64,000 bases of DNA from CAVQZA01 sp963718355 (GTDB taxonomy: Bacteria > Actinomycetota > Thermoleophilia > Gaiellales > Gaiellaceae), in contig CAVQZA010000016.1 in assembly GCA_963718355.1 (NCBI GenBank), positions 236,746-300,745 of the forward strand, written 5' to 3'. How positions within the stretch are numbered: the stretch's first letter is position 1; each line of letters opens with the position of its first letter. Positions 51,144 through 59,890 of the stretch are shown here, piece by piece. The position numbers were made by a program, and so were the translations under genes. The notes under the pieces are model-generated. The model saw only the letters and a list, made by a program, of their open reading frames with translations, ran no database searches and was not told where the DNA came from.

Positions 51144-51631
51144 TGACCGAGAGTGCCTGGCCCGAGCCGGTCGAGCGCGTCTCGGCCTTCCTCCGCGAGG
51201 CCGGCGCCGAGGCGCGGCTCGAGGAGTTCGACGAGGGCACTCCCACCGCAGAGGCCGCCGCGCTGGCGATCGGCTGTGAGCCCGGCCGGATCGTCAAGTC
51301 GCTCGTGTTCGACTGCGACGGCCTTCCCGCACTCGTGCTCGTTCCCGGTGACCGCCGCGCCGACCCGACGAAGGTCGCCCGCGCGCTCGGCTGCGCACGC
51401 GCGACGATCGCCGGGCCCGACGAGGTCCGTCGCGCGACGGGCTTCGAGCCGGGTGCGGTCGCGCCGTTCCCGCTGCCGCTGATCGACCGCGTGCTGATCG
51501 AGCAGACGCTGCTCGGCCTCGACCGCGTCTGGGTCGGCGCCGGCTCCGCGAACCACATGGCCGGGCTCGCTCCGCGCGACCTCGTCCGCCTCGCCAACGC
51601 CGAGCCGATCGACGCGGTTCAGGAGGGCTGA
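51143..51631 (+). CDS. YbaK/ProX-type aminoacyl-tRNA deacylase
   Basis: This 162-residue protein has the YbaK fold: GRIVKSLVFDCDGLPALVLV with the key Lys (KSLVF), RRADPTKVARALG, and GFEPGAVAPFPLPLIDRVLI. It removes misattached amino acids from tRNA. The GTG start overlaps the previous TAG (TAGTG). It is a separate cytosolic function from the formate genes but is translated with focA. Confidence 0.88.
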   Translation: MTESAWPEPVERVSAFLREAGAEARLEEFDEGTPTAEAAALAIGCEPGRIVKSLVFDCDGLPALVLVPGDRRADPTKVARALGCARATIAGPDEVRRATGFEPGAVAPFPLPLIDRVLIEQTLLGLDRVWVGAGSANHMAGLAPRDLVRLANAEPIDAVQEG

Positions 51632-51653
51632 GCGCGCGGCGGGTACGATTACC

Positions 51654-51659
51654 GCCAGG
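51654..51659 (+). promoter_or_regulatory. -10 box (TACGAT) before ilvE
   Basis: GGGTACGAT lies 22 bases before the ilvE ATG, which also has AAGGAG. Unlike its leaderless neighbours this transcript has a short leader. Confidence 0.4.
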
Positions 51660-51681
51660 CCGAGACGACAAGGAGCAGACC

Positions 51682-52611
51682 ATGCAGGAGACCGAGAAGA
51701 TCTGGATGAACGGCGAGCTGGTGGACTGGGCGGACGCCCGGATTCACGTCGGCTCGCATGGCCTGCACTACGGCACCGGTGTCTTCGAGGGGATTCGCTG
51801 CTACGAGACCGCCGACGGCCCCGCGGTGTTCCGGCTCACGGATCACATGCAGCGCCTGATCGACTCGGCGCGCCTGCTCTACATGGACATCCCGTACGCG
51901 CTCGAGGACCTGCGCGAGGCGACGCACCAGGTCGTCGCCGCGAGCGGCCTCCAGGCCTGTTACATCCGCCCGATCTCGTTCTACGGCTACGGCGAGCTCG
52001 GCGTCTCGACGGCCGGGAATCCGGTCGAGACCGTGATCATGTGCTGGCCGTGGGGCTCGTACCTCGGCGAGTCGGCGCTCACGGACGGCATCACCGCCAA
52101 GATCTCGTCGTGGAAGCGGATCGGCGCGAACACGATCCCGCATGCGGCCAAGGCAACCGGCGTCTACCTCAACTCGATGCTCGCGACGACCGAGGCACGG
52201 CGCGGCGGCTACGACGAGGCGATCCTGCTGACTGACACCGGCACTGTCGCCGACGGGCCGGGCGAGAACATCTTCGTCGTCCGCGACGGCGTGATCACGA
52301 CACCGCCGCTCTCGACGTCGATCCTGCCCGGGATCACGCGCGAGACGGTGATCACGATCGCGCGCGACCTCGGCTACACGGTGAACGAGGCCGAGCTGAT
52401 CCGCACCGACCTCTATCTCGCCGACGAGCTGTTCATGACGGGCACCGCCGCCGAGGTGACGCCGGTGCGCGCCGTCGACGACCAGGAGCTCGGTGTCGGC
52501 GACATCACGCTCGAGCTCCAGTCGACCTACCTCGACGTGGTCAACGGCCGCAGCGAGGAGTACGAGGTGCACGGGTGGCTCGACTACGTGGCGACGCCCG
52601 CCGAGGCGTGA
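51682..52611 (+). CDS. ilvE: Branched-chain amino acid aminotransferase
   Basis: This 309-residue class IV PLP enzyme carries the last step of Leu, Ile and Val synthesis. Lys157 in ANTIPHAAKATGVYLNS binds PLP. Other landmarks are HVGSHGLHYGTGVFEGIRCY, CYIRPISFYGYGELGV, DGPGENIFVV, TSILPGITRETVI and FMTGTAAEVTPVRAVD. Length is normal. It is coupled to the next gene by a GTGA overlap. Confidence 0.95.
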   Translation: MQETEKIWMNGELVDWADARIHVGSHGLHYGTGVFEGIRCYETADGPAVFRLTDHMQRLIDSARLLYMDIPYALEDLREATHQVVAASGLQACYIRPISFYGYGELGVSTAGNPVETVIMCWPWGSYLGESALTDGITAKISSWKRIGANTIPHAAKATGVYLNSMLATTEARRGGYDEAILLTDTGTVADGPGENIFVVRDGVITTPPLSTSILPGITRETVITIARDLGYTVNEAELIRTDLYLADELFMTGTAAEVTPVRAVDDQELGVGDITLELQSTYLDVVNGRSEEYEVHGWLDYVATPAEA

Positions 52612-53726
52612 CGGCAGCCGTCAAGCAGATTCCGCTCGCGCAGCCGGTGATCGGCGAGCGCGAGATCGAGCTCGTCACCGATGTGCTGCGCTCGGGCCGG
52701 CTCTCGCTCGGTCCCGTCACGCAGCAGTTCGAGGCGAACCTCGCGTCGTACGTCGGCGCCCGGTACGGCGCAGCGGTCTCGAGCGGCACCGCGGGCCTCC
52801 ACCTCTGCGTCCGCGCAGCGGGGATCGGCCCCGGCGACGAGGTGATCACCTCGCCGTTCTCGTTCGCCGCGTCTGCGAACTGCTTCATCTACGAGGGCGG
52901 CGTTCCGGTCTTCGCCGACATCGACGCGGACACGCTGAACTTCGATCCGGCTGCGGTGGAAGCGGCGATCACGGAGCGGACGAAGGCAATCGTCGCGGTC
53001 GACATCTTTGGCTACCCGTGCGAGCTCGACCCGCTGATCGAGCTCTGCGAGCGCCACGGCCTGGCGCTGATCGAGGACTCCTGCGAGGCGCTCGGTGCGG
53101 AGTACCGGGGCCGTCGCATCGGCTCGCACGGCCATCCCGCGGTGTTCGCCTTCTATCCGAACAAGCAGATGACCACGGGCGAGGGCGGGATGATCGTCAC
53201 CGGCGACGAGGAGCAGCACGCGCTGTTCAAGAGCCTCGCGAATCAGGGCCGCGCCGACGGCGGCGGCTGGCTCGACCACGCGCGGCTCGGCTTCAACTAC
53301 CGCCTCGACGAGATCGCCTCGGCGATCGGGATCGCGCAGCTCGAGAAGCTCGACTCGATGCTGGCCGACCGCGCCGAGATCGCTGCCCGCTACGGCCAGC
53401 TGCTCGCCGCGGTCGACGTGGAGGTGCCGCTGGCCGACGACGCCGATCACGTCCGCTCGTGGTTCGTCTACGTCGTGAAGCTCCCCGAAGGCTGCGACCG
53501 CGAGGCGGTGATCGCGGCGCTCGACCGCGACGGCATCGCCACGAGCCGCTATCTCCCGTCGATCCATCTCCAGTCGTACATGCGCGAGCGCTACGGCTTC
53601 TCGGAGGGCCTGTGCCCGATCTCGGAGGCCGCGAGCCGCCGCACCCTGGCGCTGCCGTTCTTCCCGCAGCTCGAGCGCGAAGACCAGGAGCGCGTCGTCG
53701 ATTCGCTCCGCGCCGCGCTCGGCTGA
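52608..53726 (+). CDS. DegT/DnrJ/EryC1-family aminotransferase
   Basis: This 372-residue sugar aminotransferase-type PLP enzyme has Lys186 in AFYPNKQMTTGEGGMIVT. Landmarks are LGPVTQQFEANLASYVG, SSGTAGLHLCVRAAGIGPGD, VAVDIFGYPCELDPL, LIEDSCEALGAEYRG and GFNYRLDEIASAIGIAQLEK. Members aminate nucleotide-bound keto sugars (for example for perosamine). No sugar-nucleotide genes are nearby, so the pathway is unclear. GTG 52608 overlaps the ilvE stop. Confidence 0.9.
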   Translation: MTAAVKQIPLAQPVIGEREIELVTDVLRSGRLSLGPVTQQFEANLASYVGARYGAAVSSGTAGLHLCVRAAGIGPGDEVITSPFSFAASANCFIYEGGVPVFADIDADTLNFDPAAVEAAITERTKAIVAVDIFGYPCELDPLIELCERHGLALIEDSCEALGAEYRGRRIGSHGHPAVFAFYPNKQMTTGEGGMIVTGDEEQHALFKSLANQGRADGGGWLDHARLGFNYRLDEIASAIGIAQLEKLDSMLADRAEIAARYGQLLAAVDVEVPLADDADHVRSWFVYVVKLPEGCDREAVIAALDRDGIATSRYLPSIHLQSYMRERYGFSEGLCPISEAASRRTLALPFFPQLEREDQERVVDSLRAALG

Positions 53727-53740
53727 GCGATACTTCGGCG

Positions 53741-54097
53741 GTGGACGGTACGCCGCGCATGGTGTTCCTCGGCTTCGGCAAGTACGCGCGCGCCGACCGG
53801 ATCTACGCGCTGCAGCCGATCACCGGCGACGAGCGCGGCGGCGGGCGGCGCACCAACGTCTACGTCGAGGGGATCGGCGAGCCGATCGTCGCCTCGCGCA
53901 CGGAGCGGACGATCCTCCAGGACATGGGCCAGGAGGCCGCGGCAGGAACGGCCCTGCTCGACGAGGCTCTCGCCTTCGCAGAGCGCGTCGCGGAGGACGC
54001 GGACAAGGGCCGCGTCGACCTCTCCGATCTCGCCCGCCGCGCCAAGCACCTGCTCGAGGCGAGCGCCTCGCCTGCCGACACGGCCAAGCTCTTCTAA
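53741..54097 (+). CDS. RemA/DUF370-like small protein
   Basis: This 118-residue protein has an N-terminal MVFLGFGKYARADRIYALQP, which resembles the IGFGN...N-R-I start of RemA-type (DUF370) DNA-binding proteins. YVEGIGEPIVASRTERTILQ then recalls their second strand and switch. A helical C-terminal half (LLDEALAFAERVAEDADKG) is not in RemA and could drive oligomerisation. RemA proteins regulate biofilm or osmolyte genes in Firmicutes. The similarity is by eye and moderate. GTG 53741 and ATG 53759 are both possible. Confidence 0.5.
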   Translation: MDGTPRMVFLGFGKYARADRIYALQPITGDERGGGRRTNVYVEGIGEPIVASRTERTILQDMGQEAAAGTALLDEALAFAERVAEDADKGRVDLSDLARRAKHLLEASASPADTAKLF

Positions 54098-54257
54098 TGC
54101 CCCGCCCGGTGATGCCCTCCCGCTTCCGGCGTGCGCTAAGCGGCGCGATGCGGCGTCCTCAGTCGCGCCCATAGCCTCGGCTATGCGCGCTCCCTGCGTC
54201 CTTGCCTGGCTTGCTTTTCGCACGCCGGAATTCGGGCAGCATCACCGGACGGGGCAT
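54097..54257. repeat. 161-bp element with 39-bp imperfect terminal inverted repeats
   Basis: Left arm 54097-54135 (ATGCCCCGCCCGGTGATGCC...) and right arm 54219-54257 (...CATCACCGGACGGGGCAT) are imperfect reverse complements over 39 bases with about 32 matches. Inside is a second hairpin, CATAGC-CTCG-GCTATG (54170-54185), extended by GCGC on both sides after a mismatch. The arms are bounded by the stop of the RemA-like gene and the start of an MFS gene. Candidates are a MITE-like mobile repeat, a large bidirectional terminator or a structured RNA. Confidence 0.6.
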
Positions 54258-54259
54258 AG

Positions 54260-55555
54260 GTGACCGAACCCGGCGATGTCGCACCGGGCACGGATCGCCC
54301 GGGAACCCGTGAACGGCTTCGCAGCCTCGCCGTCGACACGACGCCGCTGCGGAAGTACCCCGCGTTCCGGCGTCTCTTCATCGGCCAGACCGTCTCGACG
54401 TTCGGCTCCGAGATCGCGGCCGTCGCGGCGCCGTTCCAGCTCTACTCGATCACGCACTCGACCCTTCAGGTCGGACTGCTCTCGCTGTGCGAGCTCGTGC
54501 CGCTGCTGACCCTGACGATCGCCGGCGGCGCGATCGCGGACGCCTTCGACCGGCGCAAGCTGCTGTTCCGCACAGAGAGCCTGCTCGCGGTCGTCGCCGC
54601 GCTCTTTGCGATCAACGCCTCGCTCGACCACCCGCAGGTCTGGGCGATCTACGTGCTCGTCACGCTCGCGATGGCGATCTTCTCCCTCGGCGTTGCGGGG
54701 ATGAGCTCGCTCGTGCCGGTCCTCGTCGAGCCCGAGGATCTCGTGCCGACGAACGCGCTCGAGTCGGTCTACTCGAGCACCACTTCCGTCGCAGGCCCAG
54801 CCGCAGCCGGCCTCCTCATCGCCGCGGTCGGGCTGCCGTGGGCCTACGGCCTCGACTCGATCACCTTCGCCGCCTCGCTCTGGAGCATCTGGCGTCTGCC
54901 GCCGCTGCCGCCTGCCGACGACGCCGATCGCCCGAGCCTGCGCTCGATCGCGCAGGGCTTCAGCTACATCAAGTCCAAGAAGGTCGTGCTCGGGATGTTC
55001 ATCGTCGATTCGAGCGCGATGGTCTTCGGGATGCCGCGCGCGCTGTTCCCGGCGATGGCGGTGACGCGCTTCGACGGCGGCGCCGGCGTGCTCGGGCTGC
55101 TCTACGCGGCGCCGTACGCCGGAGCGCTCATCTCGTCGCTGCTCTCCGGGTGGATCGCGCGCGTCCGGCGCCAGGGTCTCTACATCGCGATCGCCGCCTC
55201 GGTCTGGGGCCTCGCGATCGCGTCGTTCGGCTTCGCGAACAGCCTCTGGGTCGCGTTGATCCTGCTCGCCGTGGCGGGCGCGGCGGACAACGTCAGCGCA
55301 GTGCTCCGCAGCACGATCCTGTGGACGGTGACTCCGGAAGGGCTGCGCGGCCGCGTTGCAGGAATCGAGTTCGCGCAGGTCTCTTCGACTCCGGCGCTCG
55401 GCGATGTCGAGGCGGGCGTGCTCGCGTCCCTCACGAGCGTCCGCTTCTCGATCGTCTCGGGCGGCTTGCTGTGTGTCGTCGCCGCGGCCGTGACCGTCGT
55501 GCTCGTCCCGGCTCTTCGCTACTACGAGGCCCGGCCGCGTGCAGCTCCCGCCTGA
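54260..55555 (+). CDS. MFS transporter (EntS/DHA3-type exporter)
   Basis: This 431-residue major facilitator has 12 membrane segments, RRLFIGQTVSTFGSEIAAVA in the first segment, and the motif ADAFDRRKLLFRTE after TM2. LESVYSSTTSVAGPAAAGLL and PEGLRGRVAGIEFAQVSSTP are typical of DHA3/EntS-type drug or siderophore exporters. GTG 54260 follows the inverted-repeat element by two bases. The end overlaps the glycosylase gene by 17 bases. Confidence 0.88.
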   Translation: MTEPGDVAPGTDRPGTRERLRSLAVDTTPLRKYPAFRRLFIGQTVSTFGSEIAAVAAPFQLYSITHSTLQVGLLSLCELVPLLTLTIAGGAIADAFDRRKLLFRTESLLAVVAALFAINASLDHPQVWAIYVLVTLAMAIFSLGVAGMSSLVPVLVEPEDLVPTNALESVYSSTTSVAGPAAAGLLIAAVGLPWAYGLDSITFAASLWSIWRLPPLPPADDADRPSLRSIAQGFSYIKSKKVVLGMFIVDSSAMVFGMPRALFPAMAVTRFDGGAGVLGLLYAAPYAGALISSLLSGWIARVRRQGLYIAIAASVWGLAIASFGFANSLWVALILLAVAGAADNVSAVLRSTILWTVTPEGLRGRVAGIEFAQVSSTPALGDVEAGVLASLTSVRFSIVSGGLLCVVAAAVTVVLVPALRYYEARPRAAPA

Positions 55556-56087
55556 GTTCTTCGCGCGAATCGTCCACGAGGTGGCGCCCGAGCTGATCGG
55601 CGCGACGCTGCTCGTCGACGGTGTGGGCGGGAGGATCGTGGAGGTCGAGGCCTATGACCGCCACGATCCCGCCTCGCACGCCTTCCGCGGCCGGACACCG
55701 CGCAACGGCGCGATGTTCGGGCCTCCCGGCCACGCCTACGTGTACCGCTCCTACGGCGTGCACTGGTGCGTGAACATCGTCTGCGGCGAGACCTCCGCTG
55801 CGCTTGTGCGCGCGCTCGAGCCGACGCACGGGCTCGACGCGATGCGCGCGCGGCGCGGGCTCCAGGATGTCCGCCTCCTCTGCTCAGGCCCCGGCCGCCT
55901 CACCCAGGCGCTCGGGATCACCGGGGCGCAAGACGGGCTCGCGCTCGATGCGCCGCCGTTCGCGCTCCTCGCGCGCGAGATCACGCCGACGGTCGGGCGC
56001 AGCCGAAGAATTGGAATCACGAAGGCTGTCGAACGAGACTGGCGCTACGGAGAGGCGGGCTCGCGCTTCCTGAGCCGGCGGCTCTAG
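55539..56087 (+). CDS. mpg: DNA-3-methyladenine glycosylase (AAG/MPG family)
   Basis: This 182-residue AAG-type base-excision enzyme removes alkylated purines. Landmarks are PELIGATLLVDGVGGRIVEV, EAYDRHDPASHAFRGRTPRN (catalytic Glu in VEVEAYD), PGHAYVYRSYGVHWCVNIVC, and SGPGRLTQALGI. GTG 55539 lies in the end of the MFS gene. The length is slightly short but complete. It is convergent with the PBP gene, overlapping by four bases. Confidence 0.93.
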   Translation: MQLPPEFFARIVHEVAPELIGATLLVDGVGGRIVEVEAYDRHDPASHAFRGRTPRNGAMFGPPGHAYVYRSYGVHWCVNIVCGETSAALVRALEPTHGLDAMRARRGLQDVRLLCSGPGRLTQALGITGAQDGLALDAPPFALLAREITPTVGRSRRIGITKAVERDWRYGEAGSRFLSRRL

Positions 56088-58540
56088 CCGCGGCCGAGCT
56101 GCACGACGACTGTCATCCGTGGCGCGGCCGCCACCCCGGCCACGGGCGCCTGCGTGAGCACGCGCCCCTGTTTGCCGTCGACGAGCCCACCGACCCGCAC
56201 CCCGAGCTTCGCCTTCCGCAGCTTCGCGCGCGCCTGCCTCAGGTTGAGCCCGACGATCGAGGGAATCACGCCGTGCAGAGGCTTGGCCATCACGACCGTC
56301 ACCTTGTCGAATGACGAGAGCCCGCCGTTCGACGGGATCTGCGCGATCACGATGTCGACCCGCTGGCGTGGGGCAGCGGGCCTGTAGACGACGGATGCCT
56401 CCAGCGGCTGGAGCGCGAGCCGGGCCTTCGCCTCGGCGAGCGTCATCCCGACCACTCGCGGCACCTCGACCTCGTTCTTCTTGCAGTTCGCCCTCCGGCC
56501 GGGCCCGGCGTTGCCGAAGTAGACGATCTCGCTCGTGAACCGGCAGAACCCATTGTCCAGTTCGATCTGCCCGTCGCGGTAGACGACCCGGCGCGGCGAC
56601 TGGAAGAGGCCCGGCGGCGCAGCGAACGTCTCCGGCTGGTCGTCGAGCAGCTTGAGCGTAGCCGTGCTGAACTTCTTCCAGATCTCCGCCGGGAAAGTGC
56701 CGCCGGCGACCGCCTTGCCGTGGTACTCGTGCAGCATCGGGACGTAGCTGTTCGGATAGCCGACCCAGACAGCGGTGACGAGCTGCGGCGTGTAGCCGAC
56801 GAACCAGGCGTCGCCGAAGTTCTCGGTCGTCCCCGTCTTGCCTGCGACGGGCCGGTCGGGGAGCGCGGCCTTCCGCCCGGTGCCGGAGGTGACGACGCCC
56901 TGGAGGATCTGGTTGATGTACGCGTCGGTCTCCGGCGAGAGAGCCTCCTCGGGCTTCGGCGTGTTCGCGACGCCGTTGACCGAGGCGATCGCGAGCGGCC
57001 GGTTCCCGGTGAGGCGCCCGTCGAGCCGCATCCCGCCGTTGGCGAACGTCCCGTAGGCGCGCGCCATCTCGAGCGGATTGACCGCCTCGACGCCGAGCCC
57101 GATCGCGAAGTAGTTCTGGAGCGGGCTCGTGATCCCGAGCCGGTGCGCCGTCTTGACGATGTTCCCCGGCCCGACGATCCGCGTCAGCTGCGCGTACACC
57201 GTGTTGTCCGACTCGATCGTCGCCTCGGTGAGGTTGATCGGCCCGAGGTAGGCACCCTCGTAGTTGTGGACGTACCAGTCCTTGTCGCCGAGTGAGATCA
57301 CCTGCGGCTTCGAGGTCAACATCGTCGCGGGCGAGATCCCCTGCTCGAGCGCCGTCGCGAGCACGAACGGCTTGAACGAGGAGCCGGGCTGGCGCTCGCC
57401 CTGGACCGCGAGGTTGAACTGGCTCTTGTGGTAGTTCGAGCCGCCGATCATCGTCAGCACGTGGCCGGTGCGCGGGTCGATTGCGACGAGCGCGGCGGTC
57501 GGTCCGTTCGGGTTCGTCAGCGTCTGGTCGATCGCCGCATGCGCGAGTGTCTGGAGGCGGAGGTCGATCGTCGTCTTCACCTTCAGGCCGCCGCCGAACA
57601 CCCGTCCGGCGCCGTAGCGGTCGATCAGCTGCTGCTTCACGTAGTTGACGAAGTACGGCGCCGGGCCCTGCGTGCCTGGCAGGTGGACGTCCTGCGGCTT
57701 CGGCATCGGCGCTCGAGTCGCCCGCCGGTAGTCCGTCTTCGAGATGTCGTGCTGGTCGAGCATCTCGAGCAGGACGAGGTTGCGCCGCGACTTCGCATCA
57801 TGCGGATTCACGACGGGGTCGTAGAGCGACGGGTCCTCCGGGATCCCGGCGAGCAACGCGGCCTGCGGCAGCGTGAGGTCGGCCGCGCGCTCGCCGAAGT
57901 ACGTGAGCGCCGCCTGCTGGATCCCGTACGCGCCGTTCCCGAAGTAGATCGTGTTCAGGTACGCGGTCAGGATCCGGTCCTTCGACCACCGCTGCTCGAG
58001 TTGCCATGCGAGCGCCGCCTCTTTCAGCTTCCGCGCGATCGAGCGCTCGTTGCGGACGTACGCGTTCTTCACGAACTGCTGCGTGATCGTCGAGCCGCCC
58101 TGGACGAGCCCGTGCGAGGTGACGTCGGCCCAGAAGGCGCGCGCCATGCCGTGCACGTCGATCCCGCGGTGCTCGTAGAAGCGCTTGTCCTCGATCGCCA
58201 CGATCGCCTGCTTCATCTGGGGCGAGATCTGGTTCGAGGCCACGATCACCCGCGCCTGCGAGCCGCGGAGCACGGAGAGGATCGTGTGCCCGTCGTCGGC
58301 GTAGATGTAGCCGTTGACCTGCTGGTGCTGCTTGGTGGGGTCGAGCTCGGGCACCTGCGAGGCGATCGCCGAGACCAGCCCGAGCCCGAGCGCCGTCGTC
58401 CCCAGCACGCCGAGGACGACGATCAAGAGGAGGAGGCGGAGCTTGCGGATCCGCCGGCGCCGGCGTTTCGGCGGCGCGTCGGTGCGCTTACGTCGCAGCA
58501 AAGCGCGGGGAGTGTAGCTCCGGTCAGGCCGTCTTCGCAC
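56084..58540 (-). CDS. Class A penicillin-binding protein with PASTA repeats
   Basis: This 818-residue bifunctional murein synthase has a basic N-terminus (RKRTDAPPKRRRRRIRKL), one membrane anchor (LLLLIVVLGVLGTTALGLGL), a GT51 glycosyltransferase domain (AIVAIEDKRFYEHRGIDVHG), and a transpeptidase domain with nucleophile Ser in RQPGSSFKPFV, SDNTVYAQL and AGKTGTTENFGD. The C-terminus has two PASTA-type modules (VPRVVGMTLAEAKARLAL; PSIVGLNLRQARAKLRKAK). GTG 58540 overlaps the anti-sigma stop by 17 bases, giving a sigma/anti-sigma/PBP operon. Confidence 0.93.
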   Translation of the reverse strand: MRRRPDRSYTPRALLRRKRTDAPPKRRRRRIRKLRLLLLIVVLGVLGTTALGLGLVSAIASQVPELDPTKQHQQVNGYIYADDGHTILSVLRGSQARVIVASNQISPQMKQAIVAIEDKRFYEHRGIDVHGMARAFWADVTSHGLVQGGSTITQQFVKNAYVRNERSIARKLKEAALAWQLEQRWSKDRILTAYLNTIYFGNGAYGIQQAALTYFGERAADLTLPQAALLAGIPEDPSLYDPVVNPHDAKSRRNLVLLEMLDQHDISKTDYRRATRAPMPKPQDVHLPGTQGPAPYFVNYVKQQLIDRYGAGRVFGGGLKVKTTIDLRLQTLAHAAIDQTLTNPNGPTAALVAIDPRTGHVLTMIGGSNYHKSQFNLAVQGERQPGSSFKPFVLATALEQGISPATMLTSKPQVISLGDKDWYVHNYEGAYLGPINLTEATIESDNTVYAQLTRIVGPGNIVKTAHRLGITSPLQNYFAIGLGVEAVNPLEMARAYGTFANGGMRLDGRLTGNRPLAIASVNGVANTPKPEEALSPETDAYINQILQGVVTSGTGRKAALPDRPVAGKTGTTENFGDAWFVGYTPQLVTAVWVGYPNSYVPMLHEYHGKAVAGGTFPAEIWKKFSTATLKLLDDQPETFAAPPGLFQSPRRVVYRDGQIELDNGFCRFTSEIVYFGNAGPGRRANCKKNEVEVPRVVGMTLAEAKARLALQPLEASVVYRPAAPRQRVDIVIAQIPSNGGLSSFDKVTVVMAKPLHGVIPSIVGLNLRQARAKLRKAKLGVRVGGLVDGKQGRVLTQAPVAGVAAAPRMTVVVQLGRG

Positions 58541-59216
58541 TGAGGACCGGCGCGCCGGTCGGCTGGGCGACACCGCCCTTGCGCTCCACCGTCACGGCGA
58601 CGAGGGCTCCGTTCGGGACGCTGCGCGTGAGGCCGACGAGCGAGACGTCGCCGCCGCCCCTGAAGAGCCCGGCCGAGCGCGGCGTGCCGTTCTCGATCAC
58701 CCAGGTCTCGTAGGTCTTCCCCGCGGGCGCACGCGAGAAGCCGGGGAGGACGAGCGCTGCCTGCCCGGTGTCGGAGACGACGAGCGAGCCGTTCGCGCCG
58801 GTGACCGGGATGCGCCGCGCGCCCGGCTGGGCGACGATCTGGACTGCGGTGAGCTGTTGCGCGCTCTTCGTCCGCTCGCGGTTCAGCTTCCCGTTCAGCG
58901 AGACCGCCCAGAACGCGAGCACGACTGCGGCGGCGACGGCGATCGCAGCGACCGGAGCGGTCCAGCGCCGCCGCAGCGGCACCACGTTCGACCGCTCCGC
59001 GCGCGCCGCGTCGAGAATCCGTCCGCGCAGCTCCGGCGCCGGCGGCGGAGCGTCGACGCCGTACGCGAGCGAGGCCGCCGTCTCGGTGAGCGAGGCAAGC
59101 TCCGCCCTGCACCTCTCGCAGTGGGCCAGGTGCTCCTCGTACGCGCGCACGTCGCGCTCGTCGAGCGCGTCGAGGGCGTAGGCGGCTGTCAGATCGTGGA
59201 GGGTGTCGGTGTCCAT
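58524..59216 (-). CDS. Anti-sigma-K-type factor (RskA-like)
   Basis: This 230-residue membrane protein has an N-terminal zinc-binding anti-sigma domain (YEEHLAHCERCRAELASL, with H-x3-C-x2-C), one membrane span (APVAAIAVAAAVVLAFWAVS) and an extracytoplasmic RskA domain (GSLVVSDTGQAALVLPGFSR, YETWVIENGTPRSAGLF). It should hold the sigma factor inactive until signalled by regulated proteolysis. Its start overlaps the sigma gene by 28 bases. The Cys residues are intact. Confidence 0.9.
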   Translation of the reverse strand: MDTDTLHDLTAAYALDALDERDVRAYEEHLAHCERCRAELASLTETAASLAYGVDAPPPAPELRGRILDAARAERSNVVPLRRRWTAPVAAIAVAAAVVLAFWAVSLNGKLNRERTKSAQQLTAVQIVAQPGARRIPVTGANGSLVVSDTGQAALVLPGFSRAPAGKTYETWVIENGTPRSAGLFRGGGDVSLVGLTRSVPNGALVAVTVERKGGVAQPTGAPVLSAKTA

Positions 59217-59782
59217 TCGTCTCCCTGCGCGCCGGGATCCAGCAGTTCCCGGAGGCGCGCTAGCCCCGAGAACATCCTGCTCTTGATGGTGCCTATCGGA
59301 AGCCCGAGCCGCTCGGCCAGCTCCGACTGTGTGAAGCCGCCGTAGTACGCGAGCTCGAGCGCCTCCCGCTCGTGATCCGGCAGCCGGCGCAGCGCCTCCT
59401 GCACGCGCTCACGCTCGAAGCGCAGCCACGCGACGTCGGCCGCCGAGCCTTCGATGTCGGCGCGGCTCTCGTCCTCGAGCGGCTCGGCTCGACGCCGCTC
59501 CTCGCGTCGGACGAGGTCGACCGCGCGGCGGTGGACGAGCGTGAGGATCCAGGAGCTCGCCTTGGCGCGCTCGGGCACGAAGGTCGACGCGGTGCGCCAA
59601 AGCGTGAGAAACGCCTCCTGCACCGCGTCCTCTGCGAGCGCCGGGTCGCGCAGCACGCGCAACGCGAGCCCGAAGGCTACTCGGCCGTGACGGTCGTAGA
59701 GCTCGGCCAGCGCCGACTCCTCCGACCGCGCGGCGAGCGCGACGAGCGCTTCGTCTGAGAGGTGCGCGAGGTCGCGGGGCAT
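59189..59782 (-). CDS. ECF (SigK-like) RNA polymerase sigma factor
   Basis: This 197-residue extracytoplasmic-function sigma factor has a region-2 segment (ELYDRHGRVAFGLALRVLRD then AEDAVQEAFLTLWRTASTF) and a region-4 helix-turn-helix (LPDHEREALELAYYGGFTQS then ELAERLGLPIGTIKSRMFSG). It is controlled by the anti-sigma factor directly downstream. ATG 59782 (MPRDLAHLSDEALVALAARS) is chosen by family length over a longer frame from 60064. Target genes may include the PBP gene of the same operon. Confidence 0.92.
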   Translation of the reverse strand: MPRDLAHLSDEALVALAARSEESALAELYDRHGRVAFGLALRVLRDPALAEDAVQEAFLTLWRTASTFVPERAKASSWILTLVHRRAVDLVRREERRRAEPLEDESRADIEGSAADVAWLRFERERVQEALRRLPDHEREALELAYYGGFTQSELAERLGLPIGTIKSRMFSGLARLRELLDPGAQGDEWTPTPSTI

Positions 59783-59875
59783 CAGCGCGTCTCGCCGGCG
59801 GCGAGGGCGCAAAGCTAGCAGGCTGCTCACGACGGGAGTTCGCCCACGGGCCCGGATCGGTTCGCGGGCACCGTC

Positions 59876-59881
59876 TAGACT
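59876..59881 (+). promoter_or_regulatory. -10 box (TAGACT) of tyrS
   Basis: GTCTAGACT ends nine bases before GTG 59891, once more without an ordinary leader or ribosome-binding site. Confidence 0.45.
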
Positions 59882-59890
59882 CGCCCCATC

